A stretch of DNA of 64,000 nt from Halorhodospira halochloris (GTDB taxonomy: Bacteria; Pseudomonadota; Gammaproteobacteria; Nitrococcales; Halorhodospiraceae). Under the pieces are notes generated by a model. That model was not told the origin of the DNA. It did not search any database and saw only the letters and a list, made by a program, of their open reading frames with translations. The position numbers and the translations under genes are program-made. Below are positions 1-7,539 of the stretch, in pieces (within the stretch, counting starts at the first letter, position 1; each line of letters begins with the position of its first letter). Location of the stretch: the NCBI RefSeq assembly GCF_002356555.2, contig NZ_AP017372.2, positions 1,426,001-1,490,000 of the forward strand, given 5' to 3'.

Positions 1-534
1 GCAATGTTATCGAGGTTGGAGAGTGATGGCATAGATATGGCTCTGGAAGGCGGTATTCTTTTATCGACTCTCCCGGAAGGCATCGATCACCGTGATACAT
101 TTAAGCTATTTACTGACATCCCCCCTACAGGCATAAACACATATTTTGGTTCAGGCAACTTGATATTTGAACCTGAAGGACTGGATTTAGACCTAGCACT
201 CGAGCGTGAATTTTTTATTGAAGACCATAGTGTCTATGAGTTATGGAATATAAATGATTCACATGACCTTGCATTAGATCCAGCTAACTTACTAGTTTCA
301 TTTGCACTAGAGGGAGATCTGCAGTTAACCGCGGAAGGTGAGAACGGTTTCAAAGCTACTAGCGGTGTTACGGGCGTTATGTCCCTAGCTATATACGGGG
401 AGCCGGATCAACTTGGTGCTGGAGGCAACCTCCGGCTAAATGCTCATGAGCACTTTTGGCTCGAAGATGTCGGCAACCTGGAAGAACTACAAGGCTCCCA
501 TGCCTTAGAGGGAGTGATTTACTTCGAGGAATAA
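1..534 (+). CDS. Hypothetical protein, probably 5'-partial
   Basis: The reading frame is open from the first base of the window, so the ATG at 4 may be internal and the gene may begin upstream. The 176 visible residues are acidic. They contain a loosely repeated hydrophobic-acidic motif of the DLALE/FALEG type at least four times, which suggests a repetitive beta-rich or extracellular protein. There is no signal peptide or membrane segment in the visible part and I recognise no family. A hairpin lies about 60 bases after the TAA stop. No function is proposed. Confidence 0.45.
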   Translation, partial: AMLSRLESDGIDMALEGGILLSTLPEGIDHRDTFKLFTDIPPTGINTYFGSGNLIFEPEGLDLDLALEREFFIEDHSVYELWNINDSHDLALDPANLLVSFALEGDLQLTAEGENGFKATSGVTGVMSLAIYGEPDQLGAGGNLRLNAHEHFWLEDVGNLEELQGSHALEGVIYFEE

Positions 535-594
535 GCATAGGCCGTGTGGCCACCTCGAAAATACTCTACTCTTGTATATGCCAATATTTGCGCT

Positions 595-634
595 GTGGAG
601 GTCTCTGCGCTAAGGGTAGCGCTTAGACCTCCAC
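595..634. terminator. Hairpin downstream of the first gene, possible terminator or palindromic-element remnant
   Basis: A perfect 10-bp inverted repeat (GTGGAGGTCT / AGACCTCCAC) encloses a second small stem (GCGCT/AGCGC). There is no T-run, so it is not a classical intrinsic terminator. The GTGGAGGTCT arm equals the inner border of the palindromic element family found elsewhere in this window, so it may be a shrunken member of that family. Confidence 0.45.
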
Positions 635-670
635 TTAACGGGGCATCGTGGGGTGCTCACAAGAGGGATG

Positions 671-1171
671 TTAGGAGCGGGAGCGCCCCAACCGCTGCTT
701 AAGATCGTCCACCAGGCCTTCACTGGCCTCCTCAATCAGGTCGTAGACAAGCTCAAAGCCCTGCCTGCCGCCAAAATACGGGTCGGGCACTTCGCGCTCT
801 CGACGCTGCGCGGCGTAATCGAGAAACATGCCTAGTTTATCGGCATGCTTGGGTGGGCAATCAGCACGCAACAGATCAAAATTATCCTGATCCATGGCCA
901 GAATCAGGTCGAATTCATCAAAATCGCTGCGCTCAACTTGCCGGGCGCGCAGGTCGCTGATATCGATACCGCGCTGACTAGCGGCATCTTGGGCGCGCGG
1001 ATCAGGGGCCTTGCCGATATGGTAATCGTGGGTACCAGCTGAATCTGTCTCTACCACCCCCTGCAAACCGGCCTGGCGCAGGCGCTCACGCAGTACTCCC
1101 TCAGCTGTGGGGGAACGGCAGATATTGCCCATGCAGACTAAGAGGATTCTAATGCTCGCACTATCTTCCAT
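671..1171 (-). CDS. Low-molecular-weight protein-tyrosine phosphatase
   Basis: Cytoplasmic cysteine-dependent phosphatase that removes phosphate from tyrosine. In bacteria it often counteracts a tyrosine kinase controlling polysaccharide export, or acts on other phosphoproteins. The P-loop signature C-x5-R is at C13 to R19 (CMGNICR followed by SPT), and the general acid is in the DPYFG motif at D130. The 166 residues are normal for the family. No bacterial tyrosine kinase or capsule gene is adjacent, so its substrate is unknown. It stands alone and converges with the upstream unknown gene. The ATG at 1171 fits the family N-terminus. Confidence 0.93.
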   Translation of the reverse strand: MEDSASIRILLVCMGNICRSPTAEGVLRERLRQAGLQGVVETDSAGTHDYHIGKAPDPRAQDAASQRGIDISDLRARQVERSDFDEFDLILAMDQDNFDLLRADCPPKHADKLGMFLDYAAQRREREVPDPYFGGRQGFELVYDLIEEASEGLVDDLKQRLGRSRS

Positions 1172-1300
1172 CGGATATCCCTAATATTGCTTCCTGTTGG
1201 GGCCTCTAAAACCGAAAAAAATGTTAAGCCACGCAAACCCCTTAAGCATACGAGCAATCTAGTTGTTTCTCAATCAGCGCTTACTCTCCCAGACTATGAT

Positions 1301-1555
1301 TTATTTGGTTAAAATCAATTTTCCTTGGCGGGTTTGCTGTAGTCGGTACTCCTGCTCGCCATGAACTATGATCAATTGCCGACACCCACAGAACAACTCC
1401 TCGCTGCTGAACTTATTCGGCCTTTTACTGCGGCCGCATGCACCACACCCCTGACAGCACCCGCATAATTCTTCACCGCCATGCGCACATACCGAGGTAT
1501 TGGCACAGTCTGTCTTTACTGTAGAAAGATTTGATTTGTTCTTATGTAAATCCAT
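1301..1555 (-). CDS. hemP: HemP/HmuP-like hemin uptake protein with a Cys-rich N-terminal extension
   Basis: Small protein of 84 residues. The last 25 residues match the HemP/HmuP family end (LIIVHGEQEYRLQQTRQGK, then LILTK). Members are encoded beside TonB-dependent haem receptors and assist haem-uptake gene expression. The N-terminal half is unusual, with eight cysteines in about 27 residues (clustered as CGCCQGCGACG), which could bind metal or haem. The gene diverges from the TonB receptor at 1872, and the shared intergenic region contains two Fur-box-like sequences. The assignment rests on the C-terminal motif and this neighbourhood. Confidence 0.75.
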   Translation of the reverse strand: MDLHKNKSNLSTVKTDCANTSVCAHGGEELCGCCQGCGACGRSKRPNKFSSEELFCGCRQLIIVHGEQEYRLQQTRQGKLILTK

Positions 1556-1599
1556 GTTCCGCCCCCCAAAAAAAGGCTACTAGCGAAGTTTCTGTATCG

Positions 1600-1620
1600 A
1601 ATAGTAACGATTATCGTTTG
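1600..1620. promoter_or_regulatory. Fur-box-like site upstream of hemP
   Basis: An AT-rich dyad centred on AACGATTATCGTT resembles half of the 19-bp Fur consensus (GATAATGATAATCATTATC). It is 45 to 65 bases upstream of the hemP start, where an iron-responsive operator would be expected. Confidence 0.5.
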
Positions 1621-1751
1621 CATGTCAAGGCTGTCCCAGTTCTTCACCAGATATAGAATTAGAGTAATTTAATGCGTGCTAGCGTTTTAATCGGTGCATT
1701 TATATTCATTTATGCGTAAATACAAAAAAATCCAAAGCCCTTATTGACTAC

Positions 1752-1770
1752 TGAATAATAATCATTACCA
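1752..1770. promoter_or_regulatory. Fur-box-like site upstream of the TonB receptor
   Basis: The sequence TGAATAATAATCATTACCA keeps most positions of the Fur consensus. It lies about 100 bases before the ATG at 1872, which fits iron-repressed transcription of the receptor. Confidence 0.65.
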
Positions 1771-1871
1771 TTGCTACCAACAAGCCAAGCCAGCTCTTCT
1801 CCACCTTGAGAGCAAGCCAGGAAGCGTAAGTATCACCTGCTCACAGCAGATAACCAGGGAATGATAAAAAG

Positions 1872-4133
1872 ATGAGAGTGGCTAAGTTAGGATGCATTCT
1901 TAAAGTTCGGCATCAACAATACGTAACATCCAGCTCAGCAGTTGCAAGCTCTGGAACTGATCCGCGCATAAACCTCACCAACTCCTCCCTACCCGGGTTG
2001 CTGCTAGGCGCTGGAGCCTTTTTGGCTGCTGGCTATAGTGCCGGCAGCAGTGCCGACGACAACGCAAACGATCCCCTATTCCACCACGGCCTTGATCCCG
2101 TAACCGTCACCGCCCCAACCCGCAGTGAGAGAGCTCGCGATGAAAGCCCGGGCAGCATTGAGGTGATCACCTCTGAACAGATCAAACGCAGTGGTGCCAC
2201 CATGCTTGATCAGGTTCTGCGCAATCAATCAAGCATGTTTGTAAGCCCAGACGGGACATCGCACTCGATCCGCGGGGCGAAACGCGAGGATACCGTGATA
2301 CTGATCGATGGCCGCCGGGTCCTCGGCGAGCCGAGCCGTCGCTACGCGCTCAACCGTATCCCGACCGGACGGATCGATCGGATTGAGATCGTCAAGGGAC
2401 CCGGCAGCGTCCTCTACGGCTCCGATGCCCTAGGCGGCGTCATTAACATCGTGACCCGCCGTCCCGAACCAGGCCTGCAGGGGAGTATCGACCTACAGGC
2501 CGGCGCCCGCACCGAGGACGGCGAGGCTCAGCAATACAATGCCTCGTTCAATCTGCTCGGCGGCAGTGAGGACACCCTGGTGAGCCTCTTTGGCCAGGCC
2601 CAGAGCCGGGATGGCTATAAGGAGGAAGAGACGGGCAACGTCGGCCTCGGTGGCGACAGAACGCCACCATCCGACGCTCCCCCACCGGGCTGGGCGAGCG
2701 AGCTGGATGACCTCGAGGACACGTACACCATCGACGAGTACCGGCGCGACGAGGCCGACGTCTACACCATCGGCGGCTCCCTTGAGCACTGGTTCAATGA
2801 CCGCTTCAGCGTCGCGCTCGAGGGCAGCTACATGAAAGAAGAGCGCCGCCGTGACTATATCAACACCGGGCGCAACAACACTGCACTGGAACACAATGAT
2901 AGCTACCGCCCCGCCTTCAACATCCCGGTTAGCTGGCATGACGACAACCAGCGTTACGAAATCGCGGCTAGCGCCGATTGGCAGGCAACAGATAACCTTG
3001 CCCTGAACCACCGCATCTATTACAGCCGCTACGAGAAGGATCGTTTCGTGCCGGTTATCCCCTATCAGGACCTGGGCTGGGCAACCCAAAGCGAGAGTGA
3101 TTTCCGAGAGCGCGATATCACCCTTACTGACTTGAGAAATGAGTTTTTGAGCACATGGACCCCAGACCCAAACCACACCCTACAGCTTGGTTTTGAACAC
3201 CTAGATCACGAACAAGAAGACCATATTGACGGCCAACAAGGCAGCACGCGCTGGCAGGCGGGCGTCTTCGCGCAGCACGAATGGCAAGCCACCGACAGGC
3301 TCGATGTCATCTATGGCGCCCGCTACGACGATGCCTCCATAGATCAGGACAATACCTCTGTAGAAGGCGGTATCATCTACGCACTAGCACCACAGATGCA
3401 ACTACGCGCCAATTACGCTCAGGGCTTTAAATACCCTGAGACGCGCGACCTTTATGCCGACACCCATACACCTGCGGGTGACCTAAACCTCGGTGCCCGG
3501 GTCATCCGCGATGAAAAAAAAGATACTCACGAGCTCGACCCTGAGGAGAGCGAGAACCTTGAAATAGGCCTAAGGGGCAGCCTAGGCACCCCCAGAGAAA
3601 GAGAACTGCGCTATGATCTTAGCGCCTTCTACACCGAGATCGACAATCGCATTGAAAGGGTTCGCTATCGAGATGAGGGCTACAGGACCTTCTACAACAT
3701 CGGGAAATCCAGGACGCGAGGGCTGGAGGCCGCTATCGAGGCAGACTGGTCTCCTACTTGGGGTACGGATCTGAGCATAACCTGGCTCGAGGATGCCTCC
3801 TGGCGCGAGGTGACCCGCCAAGACCTGGATTACGAGTTCATCCCCAACGCCCCCGAGTTCAGCGGCATGGCCAGTATCCGTTGGCAGCCTAGAGAAGCCT
3901 GGAGCTTGCAGGCCAGGGCTCGCTTTACTGATGAATATTACACTGCCACCGACGATGATGAGGTTGATGAAAGCTATACCACCGTCGACCTCAACGCCAA
4001 CTACCGACCTACCAACTGGGAAGGAACCCGGTTTTACGCAGCTGTTGATAACATATTTGATGAAGGTAACGACTCCTCACTGTATGCTGATCCTGGACGC
4101 TTTGCCCGGGTTGGCATGGAGTATGAGTTTTAA
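1872..4133 (+). CDS. TonB-dependent outer-membrane receptor (haem/siderophore type)
   Basis: Outer-membrane gated channel taking up an iron source with energy from TonB-ExbB-ExbD. The 753 residues comprise a long N-terminal export signal (hydrophobic stretch about residues 39-57), a TonB-box-like VTVTAPTR segment near residue 77, and a plug domain to about 190 containing DGRRV and the KGPGSVLYGSDALGGVINIVT-type signature. A 22-strand-type barrel follows, ending in the outer-membrane sorting motif YEF. It diverges from hemP and is preceded by a Fur-box-like site, which points to haem or another iron chelate. The substrate cannot be fixed from sequence. An ExbB/ExbD pair is encoded at 54.8-55.8 kb. 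Confidence 0.9.
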   Translation: MRVAKLGCILKVRHQQYVTSSSAVASSGTDPRINLTNSSLPGLLLGAGAFLAAGYSAGSSADDNANDPLFHHGLDPVTVTAPTRSERARDESPGSIEVITSEQIKRSGATMLDQVLRNQSSMFVSPDGTSHSIRGAKREDTVILIDGRRVLGEPSRRYALNRIPTGRIDRIEIVKGPGSVLYGSDALGGVINIVTRRPEPGLQGSIDLQAGARTEDGEAQQYNASFNLLGGSEDTLVSLFGQAQSRDGYKEEETGNVGLGGDRTPPSDAPPPGWASELDDLEDTYTIDEYRRDEADVYTIGGSLEHWFNDRFSVALEGSYMKEERRRDYINTGRNNTALEHNDSYRPAFNIPVSWHDDNQRYEIAASADWQATDNLALNHRIYYSRYEKDRFVPVIPYQDLGWATQSESDFRERDITLTDLRNEFLSTWTPDPNHTLQLGFEHLDHEQEDHIDGQQGSTRWQAGVFAQHEWQATDRLDVIYGARYDDASIDQDNTSVEGGIIYALAPQMQLRANYAQGFKYPETRDLYADTHTPAGDLNLGARVIRDEKKDTHELDPEESENLEIGLRGSLGTPRERELRYDLSAFYTEIDNRIERVRYRDEGYRTFYNIGKSRTRGLEAAIEADWSPTWGTDLSITWLEDASWREVTRQDLDYEFIPNAPEFSGMASIRWQPREAWSLQARARFTDEYYTATDDDEVDESYTTVDLNANYRPTNWEGTRFYAAVDNIFDEGNDSSLYADPGRFARVGMEYEF

Positions 4134-4166
4134 TTTGGCAGCGCCAATCAGTAATAGCTAACAAAA

Positions 4167-4318
4167 GGAACCTCCAAAGGTCGCCACTGAGCATGGCAGC
4201 CTCGGTGAGGAGGGCTCTTGACGCCAGGGATGACGCCAAGAAGCCTCAAGGGATGGATCCGCGGTGTCCTCCACGCCGAGGCAAACATGCCCAGTGGGGA
4301 GTTTAGAGAGGCGCCCCA
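4167..4318. repeat. Palindromic intergenic element, degenerate copy
   Basis: A diverged member of the window's palindromic family. The core resembles GACGCCAGGGATGACGCC followed by a TCCTCCACGCC inner border, and the outer arms are still partly complementary (CACTGAGCATGG against the reverse of CATGCCCAGTG). It ends in the typical GAGGCGCCC terminus. It lies between the TonB receptor and the cytochrome gene, so open frame upstream of 4362 is repeat sequence rather than protein. Confidence 0.75.
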
Positions 4319-4361
4319 AAGCTACAAAAACCGGGCATTAAATTCAGCGAGGTGTTCGCTC

Positions 4362-4982
4362 ATGGATCACTCAAGATTAACCGCCGCAGCTGCACAACAA
4401 CCGCTACTGCGCAGGATTGCCGTATACTCATTATGCGCCGCTTGCGCACTGTTCAGCGCCGTAATAGCCACCCCGGCTCATGCCGAATCACGCACCGCAA
4501 TAGAGATACCCCGCGCCGATCAGGAGCACTGCCAGGCGCGGATGCGGGAATACCTGCAGATCACCACCGAAATCCTCTGGGCCACCCTGGATGGCGATAT
4601 GCAAACCGTAGAGGAGAAAGCTATTCAGGGCGTGCCAAGCCGATATCGGGAGGACTTAGTCGATAACGATAACGACCAACCCAACTCCACCTTAGGTCAA
4701 GGCAGAGGCGAACAGAGTGGCGGGATGGCCATGCGAGGCGACGGTCTAAGGGGAGCCGGCGAAGGCCGCAGGGGGGATGGCGGACCCCGCCATGAGCGCA
4801 TGGAGCAGATCATGCCGTCCGCCTATCAGGCGATGATGCACAGCATGCACGAGGACTTTATGCAGATGGCCAAGGATGCCCGGGATAAGGCAGACCCCCA
4901 ACATACCCAGCGCCAGCTTGCCCGGATAAAGGATAACTGTGTCGCCTGTCACGCGAGCTACAAATTCGCCTCGGAAGAGTAA
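4362..4982 (+). CDS. Exported cytochrome c'-like haem protein
   Basis: Periplasmic c-type cytochrome of 206 residues. A signal peptide ends near AHA, and a single haem-binding CVACH motif lies 12 residues from the C-terminus, the placement seen in class II cytochromes (c'/c556). The helical body matches that class loosely. The middle (about residues 105-150) is a Gly/Arg-rich, low-complexity insert that typical cytochrome c' proteins lack. The start at 4362 is preferred because GAGGTG lies just upstream and the signal peptide begins there; earlier in-frame starts lie in the repeat element. It sits between the iron receptor and the ferrosome-like genes. A redox role with iron is possible but unproven. 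Confidence 0.7.
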   Translation: MDHSRLTAAAAQQPLLRRIAVYSLCAACALFSAVIATPAHAESRTAIEIPRADQEHCQARMREYLQITTEILWATLDGDMQTVEEKAIQGVPSRYREDLVDNDNDQPNSTLGQGRGEQSGGMAMRGDGLRGAGEGRRGDGGPRHERMEQIMPSAYQAMMHSMHEDFMQMAKDARDKADPQHTQRQLARIKDNCVACHASYKFASEE

Positions 4983-4984
4983 AA

Positions 4985-5476
4985 CTAGCGCAGCAAATGG
5001 CGGCGATAGACATACATATGCACTGCCAGAGCAGCAAAAAAAGCCCAGCCGGTGACGGTATGCCAATACCGCCACCCCGGGTACCTAAACAGCCCGGTCG
5101 CCAAAACAACCACGAGGCTGCCTAGCATCACCTGCTTTGCATGCCGATTGGCTACCATCCGTGCCGGGCGCGACTTGCGGCTGCCCCCAGCGCCACGCTT
5201 ACCACGTTGAGCAGACTTAACCGGGCTCGGAGCAGCGTAGCTAACCCCCAACACCTGCTCTGCTACTTTTAGAATCTCAAGCTCCAGCGACCTCCCGGCA
5301 GCAGCTTGGTGATCATAGCGGACCACCGCCGAACCGGCCTTGGAGTTTACCCGCACATCAATTACATCATCCAACTCCCACAAGTGGTGCTGTAACCGTT
5401 GCAGGCTTCCAGGGGCGCGCAACTCATCGCCGCGTACGCGCAGACGACCGGGGATGGAGGCTACTATGCTGATCAT
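4985..5476 (-). CDS. HMA2-like domain protein with two C-terminal membrane segments
   Basis: The 163 residues begin with a ferredoxin-like heavy-metal-associated (HMA2-type) domain at about 1-80, which lacks the CxxC of copper chaperones. It contains the GRLRVR motif also seen in modified form in two other proteins of this cluster. A basic linker at about 90-110 is followed by two hydrophobic helices (about 113-130 and 138-158). It is transcribed away from the remaining cluster genes and its stop is 2 bases from the cytochrome stop, so the two converge. A role as membrane-anchored component of an iron-storage (ferrosome-like) compartment is inferred from motif and context. Confidence 0.6.
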   Translation of the reverse strand: MISIVASIPGRLRVRGDELRAPGSLQRLQHHLWELDDVIDVRVNSKAGSAVVRYDHQAAAGRSLELEILKVAEQVLGVSYAAPSPVKSAQRGKRGAGGSRKSRPARMVANRHAKQVMLGSLVVVLATGLFRYPGWRYWHTVTGWAFFAALAVHMYVYRRHLLR

Positions 5477-5773
5477 GACAAGCAGAACACCTGTTATATA
5501 TATATATTAATCTCTCTTCCTGGCGGTAAGATTGGATGCTTGCAGCTAGATTTGCAATAGGTATCATAGCAAGGTACAGCGAATAGGAACCTGGGGTATC
5601 CAGAGCCCCCTACCGGATCGCAAAACGACGCAACAAACATCCCAGCCAGCCTGTTTTCGCCAGCCAAGGATGTTGCTAGCTCAAGGATCAAGGACTTCGG
5701 TATATTGCATAGAGTTACCAGCAACTAATCAGAAGATCCCTGAAGTTAGTACCAACTGCCACACGGAGGCGAC
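5477..5773. other. Divergent intergenic region of the HMA2 gene cluster
   Basis: About 300 bases separate two divergent HMA2-domain genes. A (TA)n tract near 5500 is the most AT-rich point and the likely promoter region. I see no convincing Fur box, and no translated frame here has family resemblance. Confidence 0.35.
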
Positions 5774-6193
5774 TTGGCTAGTGACCATTCCAAAGCGCAG
5801 GCTTGTGCGCCAGAATCACCCCGACAGGAAACTCACCCGGTCTGGGAACTACTCTCTTGTGTGCGCATCGCTCACCACATCAGCGGCAGAATCCGCTTCA
5901 AACTGGAAGCTGATCTAGCCGCGCGCGGCCTGCGTCTGCCGAGCAAAGACTCACTCAAGAAAGCCCATACCCTGCTCCAGCAAACCCCGGGGATTAAATC
6001 GGTGCGCATCAACCCGTATGCGCGCTCCTGCACGATAGAGTACGATCCCCAGAGAATACCCGAGGCAGGCTGGAGTGACCTGCTCGCCGGAAACGCAACG
6101 CCCCAAGCAGCAGAGTTACAGCAGTTAATAGATAAACCCCTGCAGGAGAGTGCCGTTCAGGCAGTAATAGATGAAGCAATGCCCAACAGATAA
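5774..6193 (+). CDS. HMA2-like domain protein, TTG start
   Basis: Small protein of 139 residues built around one HMA2-type domain (about residues 28-100). GRIRFK lies near residue 41, and a second-strand segment (GIKSVRINPYARSCTIEYD) mirrors the same region of the neighbouring HMA2 proteins. No membrane segment is visible. The TTG at 5774 is chosen because GGAGG lies 4 bases upstream and no ATG or GTG in this frame is better placed. It is the first gene of a five-gene plus-strand operon ending in the P-type ATPase. Function is inferred as part of a ferrosome-like cluster. Confidence 0.6.
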   Translation: MASDHSKAQACAPESPRQETHPVWELLSCVRIAHHISGRIRFKLEADLAARGLRLPSKDSLKKAHTLLQQTPGIKSVRINPYARSCTIEYDPQRIPEAGWSDLLAGNATPQAAELQQLIDKPLQESAVQAVIDEAMPNR

Positions 6194-6210
6194 GTAGCGG
6201 AGGGATAAAT

Positions 6211-6555
6211 ATGCACCCGATAATACCTTTTGCCGCCGGCCTTGCGGTTGGCGCCGTCGCCCTCAGAATGATCAAAAATGAACGGACCCAAAGCAGCATA
6301 GATAGAGCCGGTAAGAGTGTCCGCCGCGCTACAGCCTCGGGGCTCAAGGGCATAGAGGGCGCCTCTTCCAAAGCCCGCAATTACCTTGAGAGCGATCACC
6401 ATGAGGACGAGGCAACCCATCATGGGCATAGGCACGGGCATGGGCATGGGCATAGCGCTAGCCATGACTCGGTGGATGCTCAGCAAAGCATTGATGCAGA
6501 AGAGGTGGCAACAGATAGCAGCAGTGACTCCTTCGGGGGCGGCGAAGATAAATAA
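6211..6555 (+). CDS. Membrane-anchored His-rich small protein of the ferrosome-like cluster
   Basis: The 114 residues begin with a glycine/alanine-rich hydrophobic segment (about 4-20), then an amphipathic basic helix region. A histidine-rich stretch at about 62-86 alternates H and G (HGHRHGHGHGH) and is a likely metal-binding site. The tail is acidic. GGAGG lies 8 bases before the ATG, 17 bases after the previous stop. It probably binds iron or another divalent metal at a membrane. The N-terminus resembles DUF5132/YtxH-type anchors. Confidence 0.6.
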   Translation: MHPIIPFAAGLAVGAVALRMIKNERTQSSIDRAGKSVRRATASGLKGIEGASSKARNYLESDHHEDEATHHGHRHGHGHGHSASHDSVDAQQSIDAEEVATDSSSDSFGGGEDK

Positions 6556-6590
6556 TCACACCCTCTTCGCGGAGGTTATGCGGAGGATCT

Positions 6591-6938
6591 ATGGACAACT
6601 CTAAACCGGCCCCGTTTGACTATCGGCGCGATTACAGAGGCTACTTTATTCGCGGCCTGGTTGCCGGGGCATGCCTTAGCGCAGTACGCCACGGGATGCA
6701 GGGCAACCCCCCAGTTGAGATGCGCACCATCGCTCGCAACTCCCTCCAGGAAGGCACAGCTATTGCTGCGGGGGCAAGGGCTGCAGTAGCAATTGCGGAG
6801 CGCGACTACACCAATGCCGCAGTATCTGCCTGCGCAGGCTTAGCTGGTGTCTACCTCATAGAGCGGATGCTGGGGGAGCGCCAAACAGCAAACCACAACC
6901 ACAAATCAACCGAACGTGAGGTCAGCGAAGATGAGTAA
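6591..6938 (+). CDS. Small Ala/Gly-rich membrane-associated protein
   Basis: The 115 residues show two glycine/alanine-rich hydrophobic stretches (about 20-35 and 70-95) that could form membrane helices, and a charged His/Glu-containing tail. No database family comes to mind. The gene lies inside the HMA2/P-type ATPase operon. Its last codons overlap the start of the next gene (ATGAGTAA), so translation is coupled. A structural membrane role in the same compartment is only an inference. Confidence 0.55.
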   Translation: MDNSKPAPFDYRRDYRGYFIRGLVAGACLSAVRHGMQGNPPVEMRTIARNSLQEGTAIAAGARAAVAIAERDYTNAAVSACAGLAGVYLIERMLGERQTANHNHKSTEREVSEDE

Positions 6939-7539
6939 AGAGGACGACAAAGAGCATAATCATCAAGGCTGGGGCGATGGCCATTACCAGCAGCCCGGCT
7001 ACCACCCTCACTATGGGTACGCTCATCACCAACCGCACCATTTCGGCCCCGGTTTTGCCCCTGGCTACCCTCCCCATGGCGGCCACCCGCACCCTGGAGC
7101 CGTCCCTCCCGGTTACGGCCCAGCCCCCGGTTACTATCATCCTCACGGCTTTGCCCATCCGGGCTACGGCCCGCACCACGGTTATCACCCTAGTCACTAC
7201 CCCGGCGCCAACCCCTTCTATCAACCGCATCCAGATCAAGGCTACGGAGCAGGCCAGGGCCAGGGTTATGGCTACAGCTACGGCCAGGGTGGATATGGCG
7301 CTGGTCAACAAGGTTGGCTGCAGGGGCTGCTCAACGCCCCCCACTCCCAGCAGTTTCTAATGGGTCTAGCCGTCGGCGCTGGTGCCGCCTGGGTGCTCAG
7401 CGACGAGGAGACCCGGGAGAAGCTAATGCGCGCCGGAGTCAACCTCTACTCCAATCTTACCGGTGGGGTCGAAGAGCTCAAAGAGCAGCTTGCTGACATC
7501 CAGGCCGAGTTGGACGCCGAGCGCCATAAGAATCAATGA
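6931..7539 (+). CDS. His/Gly/Pro/Tyr-rich low-complexity protein with C-terminal membrane anchor
   Basis: The 202 residues have two parts. Residues 1-130 are disordered and dominated by H, G, P and Y (repeats of the GYHPHYG/PGYGP type, then GYGAGQGQGYG), a composition suggesting multivalent metal binding or condensation. Residues 135-202 contain a hydrophobic helix (FLMGLAVGAGAAWVL) and a coiled-coil-like tail like YtxH/DUF5132 proteins. The ATG at 6931 overlaps the preceding stop, and the TGA overlaps the ATPase start by 4 bases. An in-frame GTG at 6916 is an alternative start. Confidence 0.6.
   Translation: MSKEDDKEHNHQGWGDGHYQQPGYHPHYGYAHHQPHHFGPGFAPGYPPHGGHPHPGAVPPGYGPAPGYYHPHGFAHPGYGPHHGYHPSHYPGANPFYQPHPDQGYGAGQGQGYGYSYGQGGYGAGQQGWLQGLLNAPHSQQFLMGLAVGAGAAWVLSDEETREKLMRAGVNLYSNLTGGVEELKEQLADIQAELDAERHKNQ

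Noticed and set aside
2493-3176. 227-codon open frame antisense to the TonB receptor
   Set aside because: Opposite strand of a well-supported receptor; no recognisable protein features.
4218-4361. Upstream start for the cytochrome c'-like gene
   Set aside because: This part is repeat sequence and would bury the signal peptide; 4362 has a ribosome-binding site and a normal export signal.
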